Under the pieces are notes generated by a model. It had not been told where the DNA came from. It saw only the letters and a list, made by a program, of their open reading frames with translations, and made no database searches. 11,731 bases of DNA, from NCBI GenBank assembly GCA_938041615.1, contig CALISV010000059.1:1-11731 (forward strand), given 5' to 3'. Numbering within the stretch: the stretch's first letter is position 1; each line of letters begins with the position of its first letter. A program made the position numbers and the translations under genes. This DNA comes from an uncultured Campylobacter sp. (lineage in GTDB: Bacteria; Campylobacterota; Campylobacteria; Campylobacterales; Campylobacteraceae). Below are positions 1-6,873 of the stretch, one piece after another.

Positions 1-368
1 CTCAAAACCAAATTCTGCCACCGATAAGCCTAAAGAGCTTCAATCTCGTCGCGGCAAAGCTCTTCACGGGTCGCACGCATCAGATCCGCGTGCATTTAAG
101 CTCGATAAATCGGCACATTTTGGGCGATCATTTATACGGATTTAAGAGCGAAAACGCTAAAATTAGCAGGATTTTGCTCCATGCCTATTTGCTCTATTTC
201 ATCCATCCGCGAAGCGGCAAAGAGGTGAAAATTTGCGCGGGCTTGCCGAGCGAATTTCTAAATTTTACGACAAATCAAAAGGTAAAGGATGAAATTTATG
301 AAAAAATTTTACCGACTAACGTTGAGCGCTACTTTAGCGATATTAGCGGGTGGCTGCGCTATGTCTAG
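1..368 (+). CDS. RluD/RluA-family 23S rRNA pseudouridine synthase, 3' part (5' end outside window)
   Basis: The reading frame is open from the left edge (first full codon at base 3) to a TAG at 366-368. It carries the family motif GRTHQIRVH at bases 69-95, followed by a GDHLYG block and a LLHAY...IHPRSGKEV segment, all typical of the C-terminal half of RluA/RluC/RluD enzymes, which convert uridines of large-subunit rRNA to pseudouridine. The catalytic Asp motif must lie upstream, outside the window. The last 25 or so codons (after the SEFLNF block) run through the start of the next gene, giving an overlap of 71 bp. Which rRNA positions are modified cannot be told. The place beside flpA and trmB matches the C. 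jejuni gene cj1280c as I remember it. Confidence 0.9.
   Translation, partial: QNQILPPISLKSFNLVAAKLFTGRTHQIRVHLSSINRHILGDHLYGFKSENAKISRILLHAYLLYFIHPRSGKEVKICAGLPSEFLNFTTNQKVKDEIYEKILPTNVERYFSDISGWLRYV
286..289 (+). promoter_or_regulatory. Ribosome binding site that decides the flpA-like start
   Basis: The purine run TAAAGGA ends at base 289. It sits 8 bases before the ATG at 298 but overlaps the in-frame ATG at 289, so 298 is the better start for the lipoprotein gene. The site lies inside the coding region of the upstream pseudouridine synthase. Confidence 0.55.
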
Positions 369-963
369 CGCGCCTAGTGCAAGCGACGAGAGCCTGCCGC
401 GCGTAGAGGGCATTAGGACGATCACGAGCGACAATGAGATCGGGCTTGAGTGGCCTAGATACGACGGTGATGCCGCCGTGCTGGGCTTTGTCGTTTACCG
501 AGCGCCTGCAAGCGGCGGCGAAGCCAAAAAGATCGCCACCATCGCAGATCCATACTCCACCCACTACGTAGATACGAGGCTGCAGCCGGGCACTTCGTAT
601 AAATACACCGTGCGCACATACGGCGCCAAGGGCGTTTCGGCTCCTTCTCCGGTCGCTATCGCAAGCACAGCAAAAATGCTAGAGTCCGTGCCGTTTGCGC
701 AGGCGATCTACGGGCTTCCGGGCCGCGTTAAGATCATCTGGCGCCCGCATCCGGATCTTCGCGTAAGCTCCTATCTAATCGAGCGCCGTCCTAAGGGAGG
801 CGAGTCATGGAGCACGATTAAAGAGGTTCGCGGCAGACTTAGTGCTGAATATATCGACAATATCGATTACGGCGAAGGATATGAATACCGCATCACCGTC
901 AAAACCGAAAACGGAGAGCTGTCCAAGCCTGGTCCAGTCATTGCCGCAGCGCAGGCAGAATAA
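298..963 (+). CDS. flpA: FlpA-like fibronectin type III lipoprotein (two-domain form)
   Basis: This is a 221-residue exported protein. The N-terminus is basic, then hydrophobic, and ends in LAGGC with Cys20 as the likely lipidated residue (the -3 position is Ala rather than Leu, so the lipobox is slightly weak). Two fibronectin type III domains follow at about residues 31-120 and 125-218. The second contains WRPHPDLRV at residues 148-156 (bases 739-765). From memory, C. jejuni FlpA binds host fibronectin through a second-domain motif WRPHPDFRV, so one residue differs here. C. jejuni FlpA is about 410 residues with a further FnIII domain; this one stops after two. An alternative ATG at 289 would add three residues. 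The gene overlaps the upstream synthase by 71 bp and ends 3 bp before trmB. Surface adhesion is inferred from the family; an envelope structural role is also possible. Confidence 0.85.
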   Translation: MKKFYRLTLSATLAILAGGCAMSSAPSASDESLPRVEGIRTITSDNEIGLEWPRYDGDAAVLGFVVYRAPASGGEAKKIATIADPYSTHYVDTRLQPGTSYKYTVRTYGAKGVSAPSPVAIASTAKMLESVPFAQAIYGLPGRVKIIWRPHPDLRVSSYLIERRPKGGESWSTIKEVRGRLSAEYIDNIDYGEGYEYRITVKTENGELSKPGPVIAAAQAE

Positions 964-966
964 AGC

Positions 967-2766
967 TTGCCGAATTTCATAACCCAAAGCGTGAGCCTGC
1001 CGACGCTACCAGCTAGATTCGGCGAGGTCGAATTTTTAGAGACGACGCGCGGCAGAAATCTGACGCTCGTGCGAACCAAAAGCTTTGATAGCGAGTTTTT
1101 TATCACCCTAAAGCCCTGCGGCGGCAAAGTGATAGTAAAGGGCGAAAAGATCACCAAGCCCGCTAAGATCGGCCATCTGCAGCGAGCGCTCGAAATTTTT
1201 AAAGAGCGCTTCTGCGGGCGGATCATCTCGCAGGCGTTTGCTTACAAAGACAGCTCGCTTACCGAAAAAACGCCGCTGATTTTGGATGAGAATGAAATTT
1301 TATCCCTCGTAAGAAGTTCTAAATTTAATAAAATTTTCATCGAGATCGGCTTTGGCTCGGGCAGACACCTACTTCATCAAGCGCGCTCAAATCAAGACGC
1401 GCTGCTAATCGGTATCGAAATTTACAAACCCGCAATCGAACAGGTCGCAAAGCTAGCGATCCGCGAGGGGCTACAAAACATTGCGCTGATTGCCACCGAC
1501 GCGCGGGTTTTGCTGAGCCTGCTTCCCGCGGGCTGCCTGCAGCGCGTGTTTTTACACTTCCCCGTGCCGTGGGACGACGCACCGCACCGCCGCGTCATAA
1601 GCGACGAGTTCGCCTCGCAGATCGCACGCACGCTCGAGCTCGGCGGTCGCTTCGAGCTTCGCACCGACAGCGAGGAGTACTTCCTCTACGCAATGCAAAA
1701 GCTCTCGCCCTACGTTCAGCGCAAAGCGGGCGAAATTTCGCATTTTAAAAACCGCGATGCCGCCGTAGCGAGCAAATACGAGGATAGATGGCGCAAAATG
1801 GATAAAGATATCTACGATCTGATCTACGAGAACAAAACCGCGGGCCGGGGCGAGCCGCAGCAGTTTGAGATGGAATTTTTAAAATTTGACGCGGCGGCAA
1901 TCGCGCGAAATTTTAAAAATTTCACCTTCAAAGGCGAGGATTTTTTCGTGCATTTTGAGGAAATTTTTTACTTTGACGCGCAGAAAGACTTGGGCGCGGG
2001 CGAAGCTTGCGCAGCGGACGGCGTGAATTTAAGCGGCGCGGGCGAAGCTATAAACGACGAGGCTATAAATTTAGACGCGACGCGCGACAAAAATTTAACC
2101 GAGCGCGCGAGCATGGATGAAATTTTAGCAAGCGACGGCAAAATTTCAGCTACGACAGCGGGCGATAAAATTTTAACTTGCGCGAACGCTACGCAAATTC
2201 TAAAAAAGGCAAACGCCGCGCCAAATACAAACCGCGCGAATGAAACGGGCACAAAAGAAGGCGTAAATTTAAATCAAAATTGCTTGAGCTCAAACGACGT
2301 AAATTTAACGGGCGACGTTCCCATCGCAATAAACGCTAAATTTAGCCGCACCGCCCCTGGCGAAAAGCGCGCTTTAGCCTGCGAGCAGATCGTAACAAAG
2401 CAAGGCACGCAGATAAACAGCGCGACCGCCGCAAGCGATATATTAAACGCAAACGACCTAATCGTAACAATCGACGCAAGCAACGCGCTAAATTCTAGTG
2501 GCACGGATGGTGTGCTCGCAACTATCGACGCGACAGGTACAGACAATACACCCACAACGATCGGCGCAATAGATGCGAGCAATGCGCTGAATGCGGGCGG
2601 CTCGTTCGCAGCGAACCGCACAAACGAAGCAAACGCGGCACCAAATACAAGCGCCGCACCTTGCAAAAAGGGATCGCAAGACGAACGGCAAAGCAAGCCG
2701 AGCTTCACCAAGCAGCAAGATAAACACCAAAGCAACCTAGAAGGCTGTGCAGAGCCACGAGCCTAG
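967..2766 (+). CDS. trmB: tRNA (guanine-N7-)-methyltransferase TrmB, with a long C-terminal insert and a frameshifted end
   Basis: TrmB methylates G46 of tRNAs using S-adenosylmethionine. The start is the TTG at 967, since MPNF is the family's usual beginning in Campylobacter; the ribosome binding site (AGG at 953-955) is weak. Visible motifs are EIGFGSGR at residues 126-133 (SAM-binding motif I), the FPVPWDDAPHRR block from residue 198 that holds the tRNA-binding region, and RTDS with T233-D234. Sequence up to about residue 341 (FEEIFYFDAQKD) follows the family. Residues 342-599 do not: they are Asn/Ala/Thr/Asp-rich and contain short degenerate repeats. The normal family length is about 390 residues. 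The expected C-terminus is present downstream, but in the -1 frame, and ends at 2990. As sequenced, the product is a 599-residue protein lacking that end. The catalytic core is intact, so activity may persist. Confidence 0.85.
   Translation: MPNFITQSVSLPTLPARFGEVEFLETTRGRNLTLVRTKSFDSEFFITLKPCGGKVIVKGEKITKPAKIGHLQRALEIFKERFCGRIISQAFAYKDSSLTEKTPLILDENEILSLVRSSKFNKIFIEIGFGSGRHLLHQARSNQDALLIGIEIYKPAIEQVAKLAIREGLQNIALIATDARVLLSLLPAGCLQRVFLHFPVPWDDAPHRRVISDEFASQIARTLELGGRFELRTDSEEYFLYAMQKLSPYVQRKAGEISHFKNRDAAVASKYEDRWRKMDKDIYDLIYENKTAGRGEPQQFEMEFLKFDAAAIARNFKNFTFKGEDFFVHFEEIFYFDAQKDLGAGEACAADGVNLSGAGEAINDEAINLDATRDKNLTERASMDEILASDGKISATTAGDKILTCANATQILKKANAAPNTNRANETGTKEGVNLNQNCLSSNDVNLTGDVPIAINAKFSRTAPGEKRALACEQIVTKQGTQINSATAASDILNANDLIVTIDASNALNSSGTDGVLATIDATGTDNTPTTIGAIDASNALNAGGSFAANRTNEANAAPNTSAAPCKKGSQDERQSKPSFTKQQDKHQSNLEGCAEPRA
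2209..2650 (+). repeat. Dispersed repeat pair encoding ANAAPNT in the trmB insert
   Basis: Copies lie at 2209-2230 and 2629-2650: 22 bases with two differences, both synonymous in the trmB frame. An NRxNE peptide follows the first copy and precedes the second, so the flanks look like shuffled pieces of the same unit. The coordinates span both copies. Confidence 0.6.
2470..2592 (+). repeat. Repeat pair encoding IDASNALN in the trmB insert
   Basis: Copies lie at 2470-2493 and 2569-2592, 99 bases apart. The eight-residue peptide is identical, while all the base differences fall in third positions and are silent. A partial third copy (IDAT) begins at 2524. The pattern means this frame has been under protein-level constraint since the duplication. 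Confidence 0.65.
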
Positions 2767-2990
2767 ACTGCGCAAAGTCACAGCTCAAACAGCAAAGCAA
2801 ACCAAGCTGCGCCGAGCCGCAGGATGTGCTAATCCTGCTTTCGCTCGGGGCATTCGACTTTCCGCAGCAGTGTTTCATCCGCGCAAACGCAAGCGGCACG
2901 CGCTACTTCATCCGCCGCCCGCTTCCTACGCGCGAAAACCACGCGGCACATCAAAAAATTTCGGAGATATTTTCACAATGGCAGAGATAA
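2724..2990 (+). pseudogene. Displaced C-terminus of TrmB in the -1 frame
   Basis: This frame opens after a TAA at 2721-2723 and stops at TAA 2988-2990. From 2826 it encodes VLILLSLGAFDFPQQCFI, then RRPLPTREN and a final helix, ending FSQWQR. This resembles the C-terminal tail of Campylobacter TrmB (from memory, a LLLKVAFGAFNKPEHCY-type segment followed by a PFKIQEN-type one). It has no start of its own. Relative to the main trmB frame, a single missing base (or two extra bases) between 2724 and 2766 would account for it. The peptides QSKPS and CAEP occur in the trmB frame (from 2689 and near 2746) and again in this frame (2793-2807 and 2808-2819) with silent base differences, which supports one former continuous frame. 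It overlaps the ftsE start by 13 bases. Confidence 0.7.
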
Positions 2991-3667
2991 CGGACGATTA
3001 CAACATCATCACCGCAGCGGGCCTCACTCTGGGCTACGAAAAGGCGGGCGCGGTCATCCAAGACGCGAGTTTCGGCATCGGCGCGAAGGACTTCGTCATC
3101 ATCACGGGCAAGAGCGGTAGCGGCAAATCCACGCTGCTTAAGTCCTTCTACGGCGGCATCGACATCATCGGCGGCGAGCTGAACGTCTGCCTGTGCGATC
3201 TAAAGGGCATCACGAACTCCGATCTGCGCACCCTACGCCAGCGCATCGGCATTATCTTTCAAAACTACCGCCTGATCAACGAATGGACGATCGAGCGCAA
3301 CATAATGCTTCCGTTAATGATAATGGGCTACAATCAGCAGGTCTGCCAAGACCAAGCCAAAAAGCTACTGCGCCACGTCGAGCTCGGGCACAAGATGGGC
3401 AAATATCCGCTCGAGCTTAGCGGCGGCGAGCAGCAGCGCGTGGCTTTGGCGCGTGCGATGGCGCATAATCCGCGCCTGCTGCTGTGCGACGAGCCTACGG
3501 GAAATTTGGACGACTACTCCAGCGCCATTATTTGGAATTTGCTGCGCTCGGCGTGCGAGTCGTGGAACGCCTGCGTCGTCATCGTGACGCATAAAATGCC
3601 CGCCACGCTTCGTTTTAGGCACCGACATTTTGAGATTAAGGACGCTAAAGTAAATGAAATCGATTAA
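2978..3667 (+). CDS. ftsE: Cell division ATP-binding protein FtsE
   Basis: This is a 229-residue ABC ATPase that works at the inner face of the membrane with FtsX to control septal peptidoglycan splitting. All nucleotide-binding motifs are present: Walker [10 protein letters not shown] at residues 44-52, Q-loop Gln95, signature LSGGE at 147-151, Walker B LLLCDEP at 167-173 with Glu172, and H-loop His205. The ATG at 2978 is chosen because it gives the family length; a GGAG lies 11 bases upstream. The same frame stays open upstream to 2747, but that stretch covers the displaced trmB end in another frame and has no FtsE likeness. The gene overlaps ftsX by 14 bases, which implies translational coupling. 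Codons are strongly C/G-ended. Confidence 0.95.
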   Translation: MAEITDDYNIITAAGLTLGYEKAGAVIQDASFGIGAKDFVIITGKSGSGKSTLLKSFYGGIDIIGGELNVCLCDLKGITNSDLRTLRQRIGIIFQNYRLINEWTIERNIMLPLMIMGYNQQVCQDQAKKLLRHVELGHKMGKYPLELSGGEQQRVALARAMAHNPRLLLCDEPTGNLDDYSSAIIWNLLRSACESWNACVVIVTHKMPATLRFRHRHFEIKDAKVNEID

Positions 3668-4469
3668 AACCCATTTCGGCGTGATCTTTTCGCTCGTCGC
3701 GCTGCTTTTTTCCGTGCAGTTTGGAATTTTTATGAGTAACCTAACCAAAAGCTACGAGCGCTCGATTCAAAACGAATACAACATCGTGCTAGTCTCCAAA
3801 ACCTCGCTCAGCCTGCAAGACGCGCAAAAAGCGGTGCCTAAAATCAGCTCGATTAGCGAAATTTCCACAGCGGGCATCACCGAGCGGCTGAAGGGTAAAA
3901 TTTCACAAAACGCCTTTGCCGAGCTTAGTAAAAATTTGCCTAAATTTTATAGCGTCAAGCTCGAAAGCTTCCCCGACGCCGCGCAGCTTGCCAAGATCGA
4001 GCAGGATCTAAAATCCATAGGCTCGCTCACGCGGGTTGAAATTTTTAAAAAGACCCACGATGAAATTTTTAAAATTTTACTGCTTATCAAAAGCCTCGTT
4101 TACGGCTTTGCGTTTCTCATCGTGCTTTTAGGCGTGATGTTAATTCACCGCCAGATGCGTATCTGGGTTTACGAACACAAAGAGCGCATCGAGATCATGG
4201 AGCTTTTCGGCGCGTCGTTTCTGATAAAAAGCGGCAAACTCTACCGAATGGCGATAATAGACTCCTTCATCGCCACGCTGATCGTGACCTGCTTCTACAT
4301 TGCGCTTCCTTCTTGGGAGGTGTTTTCGACCACGCTTAAGGGTATCGGCGATCTACGCACCGCCATAGTGCTGCCTTACGACGCGTTGATCCTTTTGGGC
4401 GTGGCTTTAGCGCTATCTATAATCGCGGTAAGTTTTGTGATGCTGCAAATCGGAAATAAACGAGCATGA
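3654..4469 (+). CDS. ftsX: Cell division membrane protein FtsX
   Basis: This 271-residue protein has the FtsX layout: a first membrane segment at about residues 8-27, an extracytoplasmic domain at about 28-140, then membrane segments near 143-165, 199-219 and 244-265. FtsX passes the ATPase state of FtsE across the membrane to a periplasmic activator of cell wall hydrolases. It is shorter than the E. coli protein because it lacks the long cytoplasmic N-terminal extension. Its ATG overlaps the 3' end of ftsE, with AAGGA at 3638-3642 as a possible ribosome binding site, and its TGA shares the ATGA overlap with the next gene. No AGA or AGG arginine codon is used. Confidence 0.9.
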   Translation: MKSIKTHFGVIFSLVALLFSVQFGIFMSNLTKSYERSIQNEYNIVLVSKTSLSLQDAQKAVPKISSISEISTAGITERLKGKISQNAFAELSKNLPKFYSVKLESFPDAAQLAKIEQDLKSIGSLTRVEIFKKTHDEIFKILLLIKSLVYGFAFLIVLLGVMLIHRQMRIWVYEHKERIEIMELFGASFLIKSGKLYRMAIIDSFIATLIVTCFYIALPSWEVFSTTLKGIGDLRTAIVLPYDALILLGVALALSIIAVSFVMLQIGNKRA

Positions 4470-5848
4470 AAAGGGCTTTTTTAGCGCCGCTTCTTGCGCT
4501 GGGGCTTGCCGCGGCTCTTACTTATGCCGCGCCCGCAAAGCAGCAGAGCACGAAAGATAAGATCGCCAAAGCGGGTCAAGAGCTCAAAAGCTCGCAAAAG
4601 GAGGGGATGCAACTCTCGCAAAAGATCGATGAGATTGCAGGCCAAATCGTAAAGGAGCAGGAGGGCTTTAAAAAGCGCGAAGGCGAGATCAAGCAGCTAA
4701 GCGAAACGATCGAAGGCCTAAAGGATCAATACGCCGCCGAAGCGCAGGAGCTTGAAAAGCTTAATAGCCAAAACGTCACGCTTCTTAGCGTGCAAAACGA
4801 TCTAGAAAGCAAGATCGCAAGCGTGATCTCGCAAGAGCTATCATTTGATCTCATCACCGACGTAAATTCCACCACCACGCCCGATTCTATCATGGCTAGC
4901 GAAATTTTAGAAGGGCTTGGCGTCGTTATGAACGACGAGCTGAAGGGGCTGATCAAAGACTACGAAAATAATCAAAATTTTATCAACGAGCAGAACAAAA
5001 AGATCAAATCGATCCAGGCGAGCATGGCGGGCTACGACAAGAAAAAAACCGATCTTAACGCCAAGCTAACCACCCAAAAAGAGAAGCTCGCGCAGATGAA
5101 AAAGGATAAAGAGGACTACATCGCACGCCTAGAGAAGATAAACGACGAGCAAGACGCCATATCTAAGACCCTGCAGGAGCTTAAGATCATCGACGACGCC
5201 GAAGAGAAGGCAAAAGCGCAGAAGGAGGAAGCGGCACGCCAAGCAAAGCTTGAAGCGCAGAAGCAAAAGGAGCGCCAGGCGCGCGAAAAAGAGTACGCCA
5301 AAGCAAAAGCGGCAGCAAAAAAGGCGGGCAAGCCCGAGCCTGCGCCTCCTAGCGAGCCCGAGCCAGAAGTGAGCGAGCCCGCGGATGAGCGCGTAAGCAA
5401 AATCAACCAAAAGGTCAAGCAGTACGGCTCGAGCTATCAGTCCTCACGCGTTAAAAAATACAGCGGAGCCAAGACCGCAGCGCCTTTAAACGGCGCGTAT
5501 TTGAAGCGAAAATTCGGCAACTACAACGATCCCGTGTATAACATCAAGCTTTTCAACGAAAATATCGTGCTAGGCTCAAACAGCGGCGACACGCAGGTTA
5601 AGGCGGTGCTGCCAGGCAAGGTGGTCTTTGCCAAAGAAACCGCCGTGCTCGATAAGGTCGTGATCCTAGAGCACAGCGGCGGCATCCACACGATCTACGC
5701 ACACCTTAGCCAGATCGCCCCTACCGTAAAAGTTGGCGCAAAAGTGCAAAAAGGCTACGTCATCGGCCGCGTGCAGCGAGATCTGACCTTTGAAGTTACG
5801 CAGAAAAACTACCACATAGACCCCCTCGAGCTAATCAGCCTAAAATAG
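4466..5848 (+). CDS. EnvC-like murein hydrolase activator with a degenerate LytM (M23) domain
   Basis: This is a 460-residue periplasmic protein. It has a signal peptide (residues 1 to about 21, ending TYA), a long coiled coil over about 28-240, an Ala/Lys/Glu-rich stretch from 245, a Pro/Glu-rich linker near 288-310, and a C-terminal LytM/M23 fold from about 335. The fold is clear (KAVLPGKVVFA, IYAHLSQ, GAKVQKGYVIG, TFEV), but the zinc site is broken: the first ligand motif HxxxD is replaced around residues 362-372, and the usual HLHFE reads DLTFE at 439-443. His413 of YAHL remains. This is the pattern of EnvC, which does not cut peptidoglycan but activates amidases under FtsEX control. The ATGA overlap with ftsX supports that partnership. 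The specific activator role is inference. Confidence 0.85.
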   Translation: MKRAFLAPLLALGLAAALTYAAPAKQQSTKDKIAKAGQELKSSQKEGMQLSQKIDEIAGQIVKEQEGFKKREGEIKQLSETIEGLKDQYAAEAQELEKLNSQNVTLLSVQNDLESKIASVISQELSFDLITDVNSTTTPDSIMASEILEGLGVVMNDELKGLIKDYENNQNFINEQNKKIKSIQASMAGYDKKKTDLNAKLTTQKEKLAQMKKDKEDYIARLEKINDEQDAISKTLQELKIIDDAEEKAKAQKEEAARQAKLEAQKQKERQAREKEYAKAKAAAKKAGKPEPAPPSEPEPEVSEPADERVSKINQKVKQYGSSYQSSRVKKYSGAKTAAPLNGAYLKRKFGNYNDPVYNIKLFNENIVLGSNSGDTQVKAVLPGKVVFAKETAVLDKVVILEHSGGIHTIYAHLSQIAPTVKVGAKVQKGYVIGRVQRDLTFEVTQKNYHIDPLELISLK

Positions 5849-5884
5849 CACTCGCGCGCCGAGATTAGCAAAATTTAAAGCAAA

Positions 5885-6639
<755 letters not shown>

Positions 6640-6654
6640 ATTTAAGGAGAATAA

Positions 6655-6873
6655 ATGAGATCTGAAGAAGTAGCGGCAAAGGCTCTAAAACTAGTCGGAG
6701 ACGATAGATATAAGCTTGCTCTAGTCGTAGCAAAAAGAGCCGAGGCGCTAGCCGGCGGAGCAAAAAGCCTACTTGATATCGACGTTACTAAGATGAAATT
6801 TGCCGATATCGCCCTACGCGAGATAGCCGAGGGCAAGATAGCTTTAGAGGGCATAGTTGAAGCAGCTAAATAG
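6655..6873 (+). CDS. rpoZ: DNA-directed RNA polymerase omega subunit RpoZ
   Basis: This 72-residue protein matches the small omega subunit, which wraps the C-terminus of beta' and aids RNA polymerase assembly. Recognisable parts are [25 protein letters not shown] and the [13 protein letters not shown] helix. AAGGAG at 6644-6649, five bases before the ATG, gives a firm start. The protein begins MRSEE and does not have the Met-Ala-Arg N-terminus that forms part of ppGpp site 1 in E. coli omega, even though the next gene makes and degrades ppGpp. The rpoZ-rsh pairing is common in bacteria. Its 3' end overlaps the next gene by 17 bases. Confidence 0.93.
   Translation: MRSEEVAAKALKLVGDDRYKLALVVAKRAEALAGGAKSLLDIDVTKMKFADIALREIAEGKIALEGIVEAAK

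Larger units (their letters stand above)
1991..2820 (+). other. Low-complexity, repeat-bearing insert inside trmB
   Basis: This is about 830 bases placed between the last conserved core segment of TrmB and its displaced C-terminus. In the trmB frame it reads as a hydrophilic sequence rich in Ala, Asn, Thr, Asp and Gly, with no recognisable domain. Hand counts of two lines (2041-2100 and 2281-2340) give 27 G+C in 60, against 38 in 60 at 1501-1560 in the core, so its composition differs from the rest of the gene. Short peptide repeats inside differ only at synonymous positions, which suggests it has been translated. The ends are approximate. Expansion of a linker by repeat duplication is my preferred explanation. 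Confidence 0.6.

Noticed and set aside
867..1226. 119-codon open frame on the minus strand across the flpA/trmB junction
   Set aside because: It is antisense to two well-supported genes and has no recognisable motif; the GC-rich codon bias produces such shadows.
2274..2735. 153-codon open frame on the minus strand within the trmB insert
   Set aside because: It lies opposite the repeat-rich insert, whose silent-only repeat differences support the plus frame. No family likeness and no ribosome binding site were seen.
2724..2766. Programmed -1 ribosomal frameshift that would join the two trmB parts
   Set aside because: No X XXY YYZ slippery heptamer is present in the interval and no obvious downstream stem was seen, so an indel is the simpler reading.
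2747..2977. Upstream extension of the ftsE frame
   Set aside because: The added residues do not resemble an FtsE N-terminus, and the bases are better explained as the displaced TrmB end. The ATG at 2978 gives the normal length.
5830..5869. Possible terminator after the LytM gene
   Set aside because: The pairs GCTAATC/GATTAGC (long 26-base loop) and CTCG/CGAG (5851-5863) compete with each other, are short, and are not followed by a T run.
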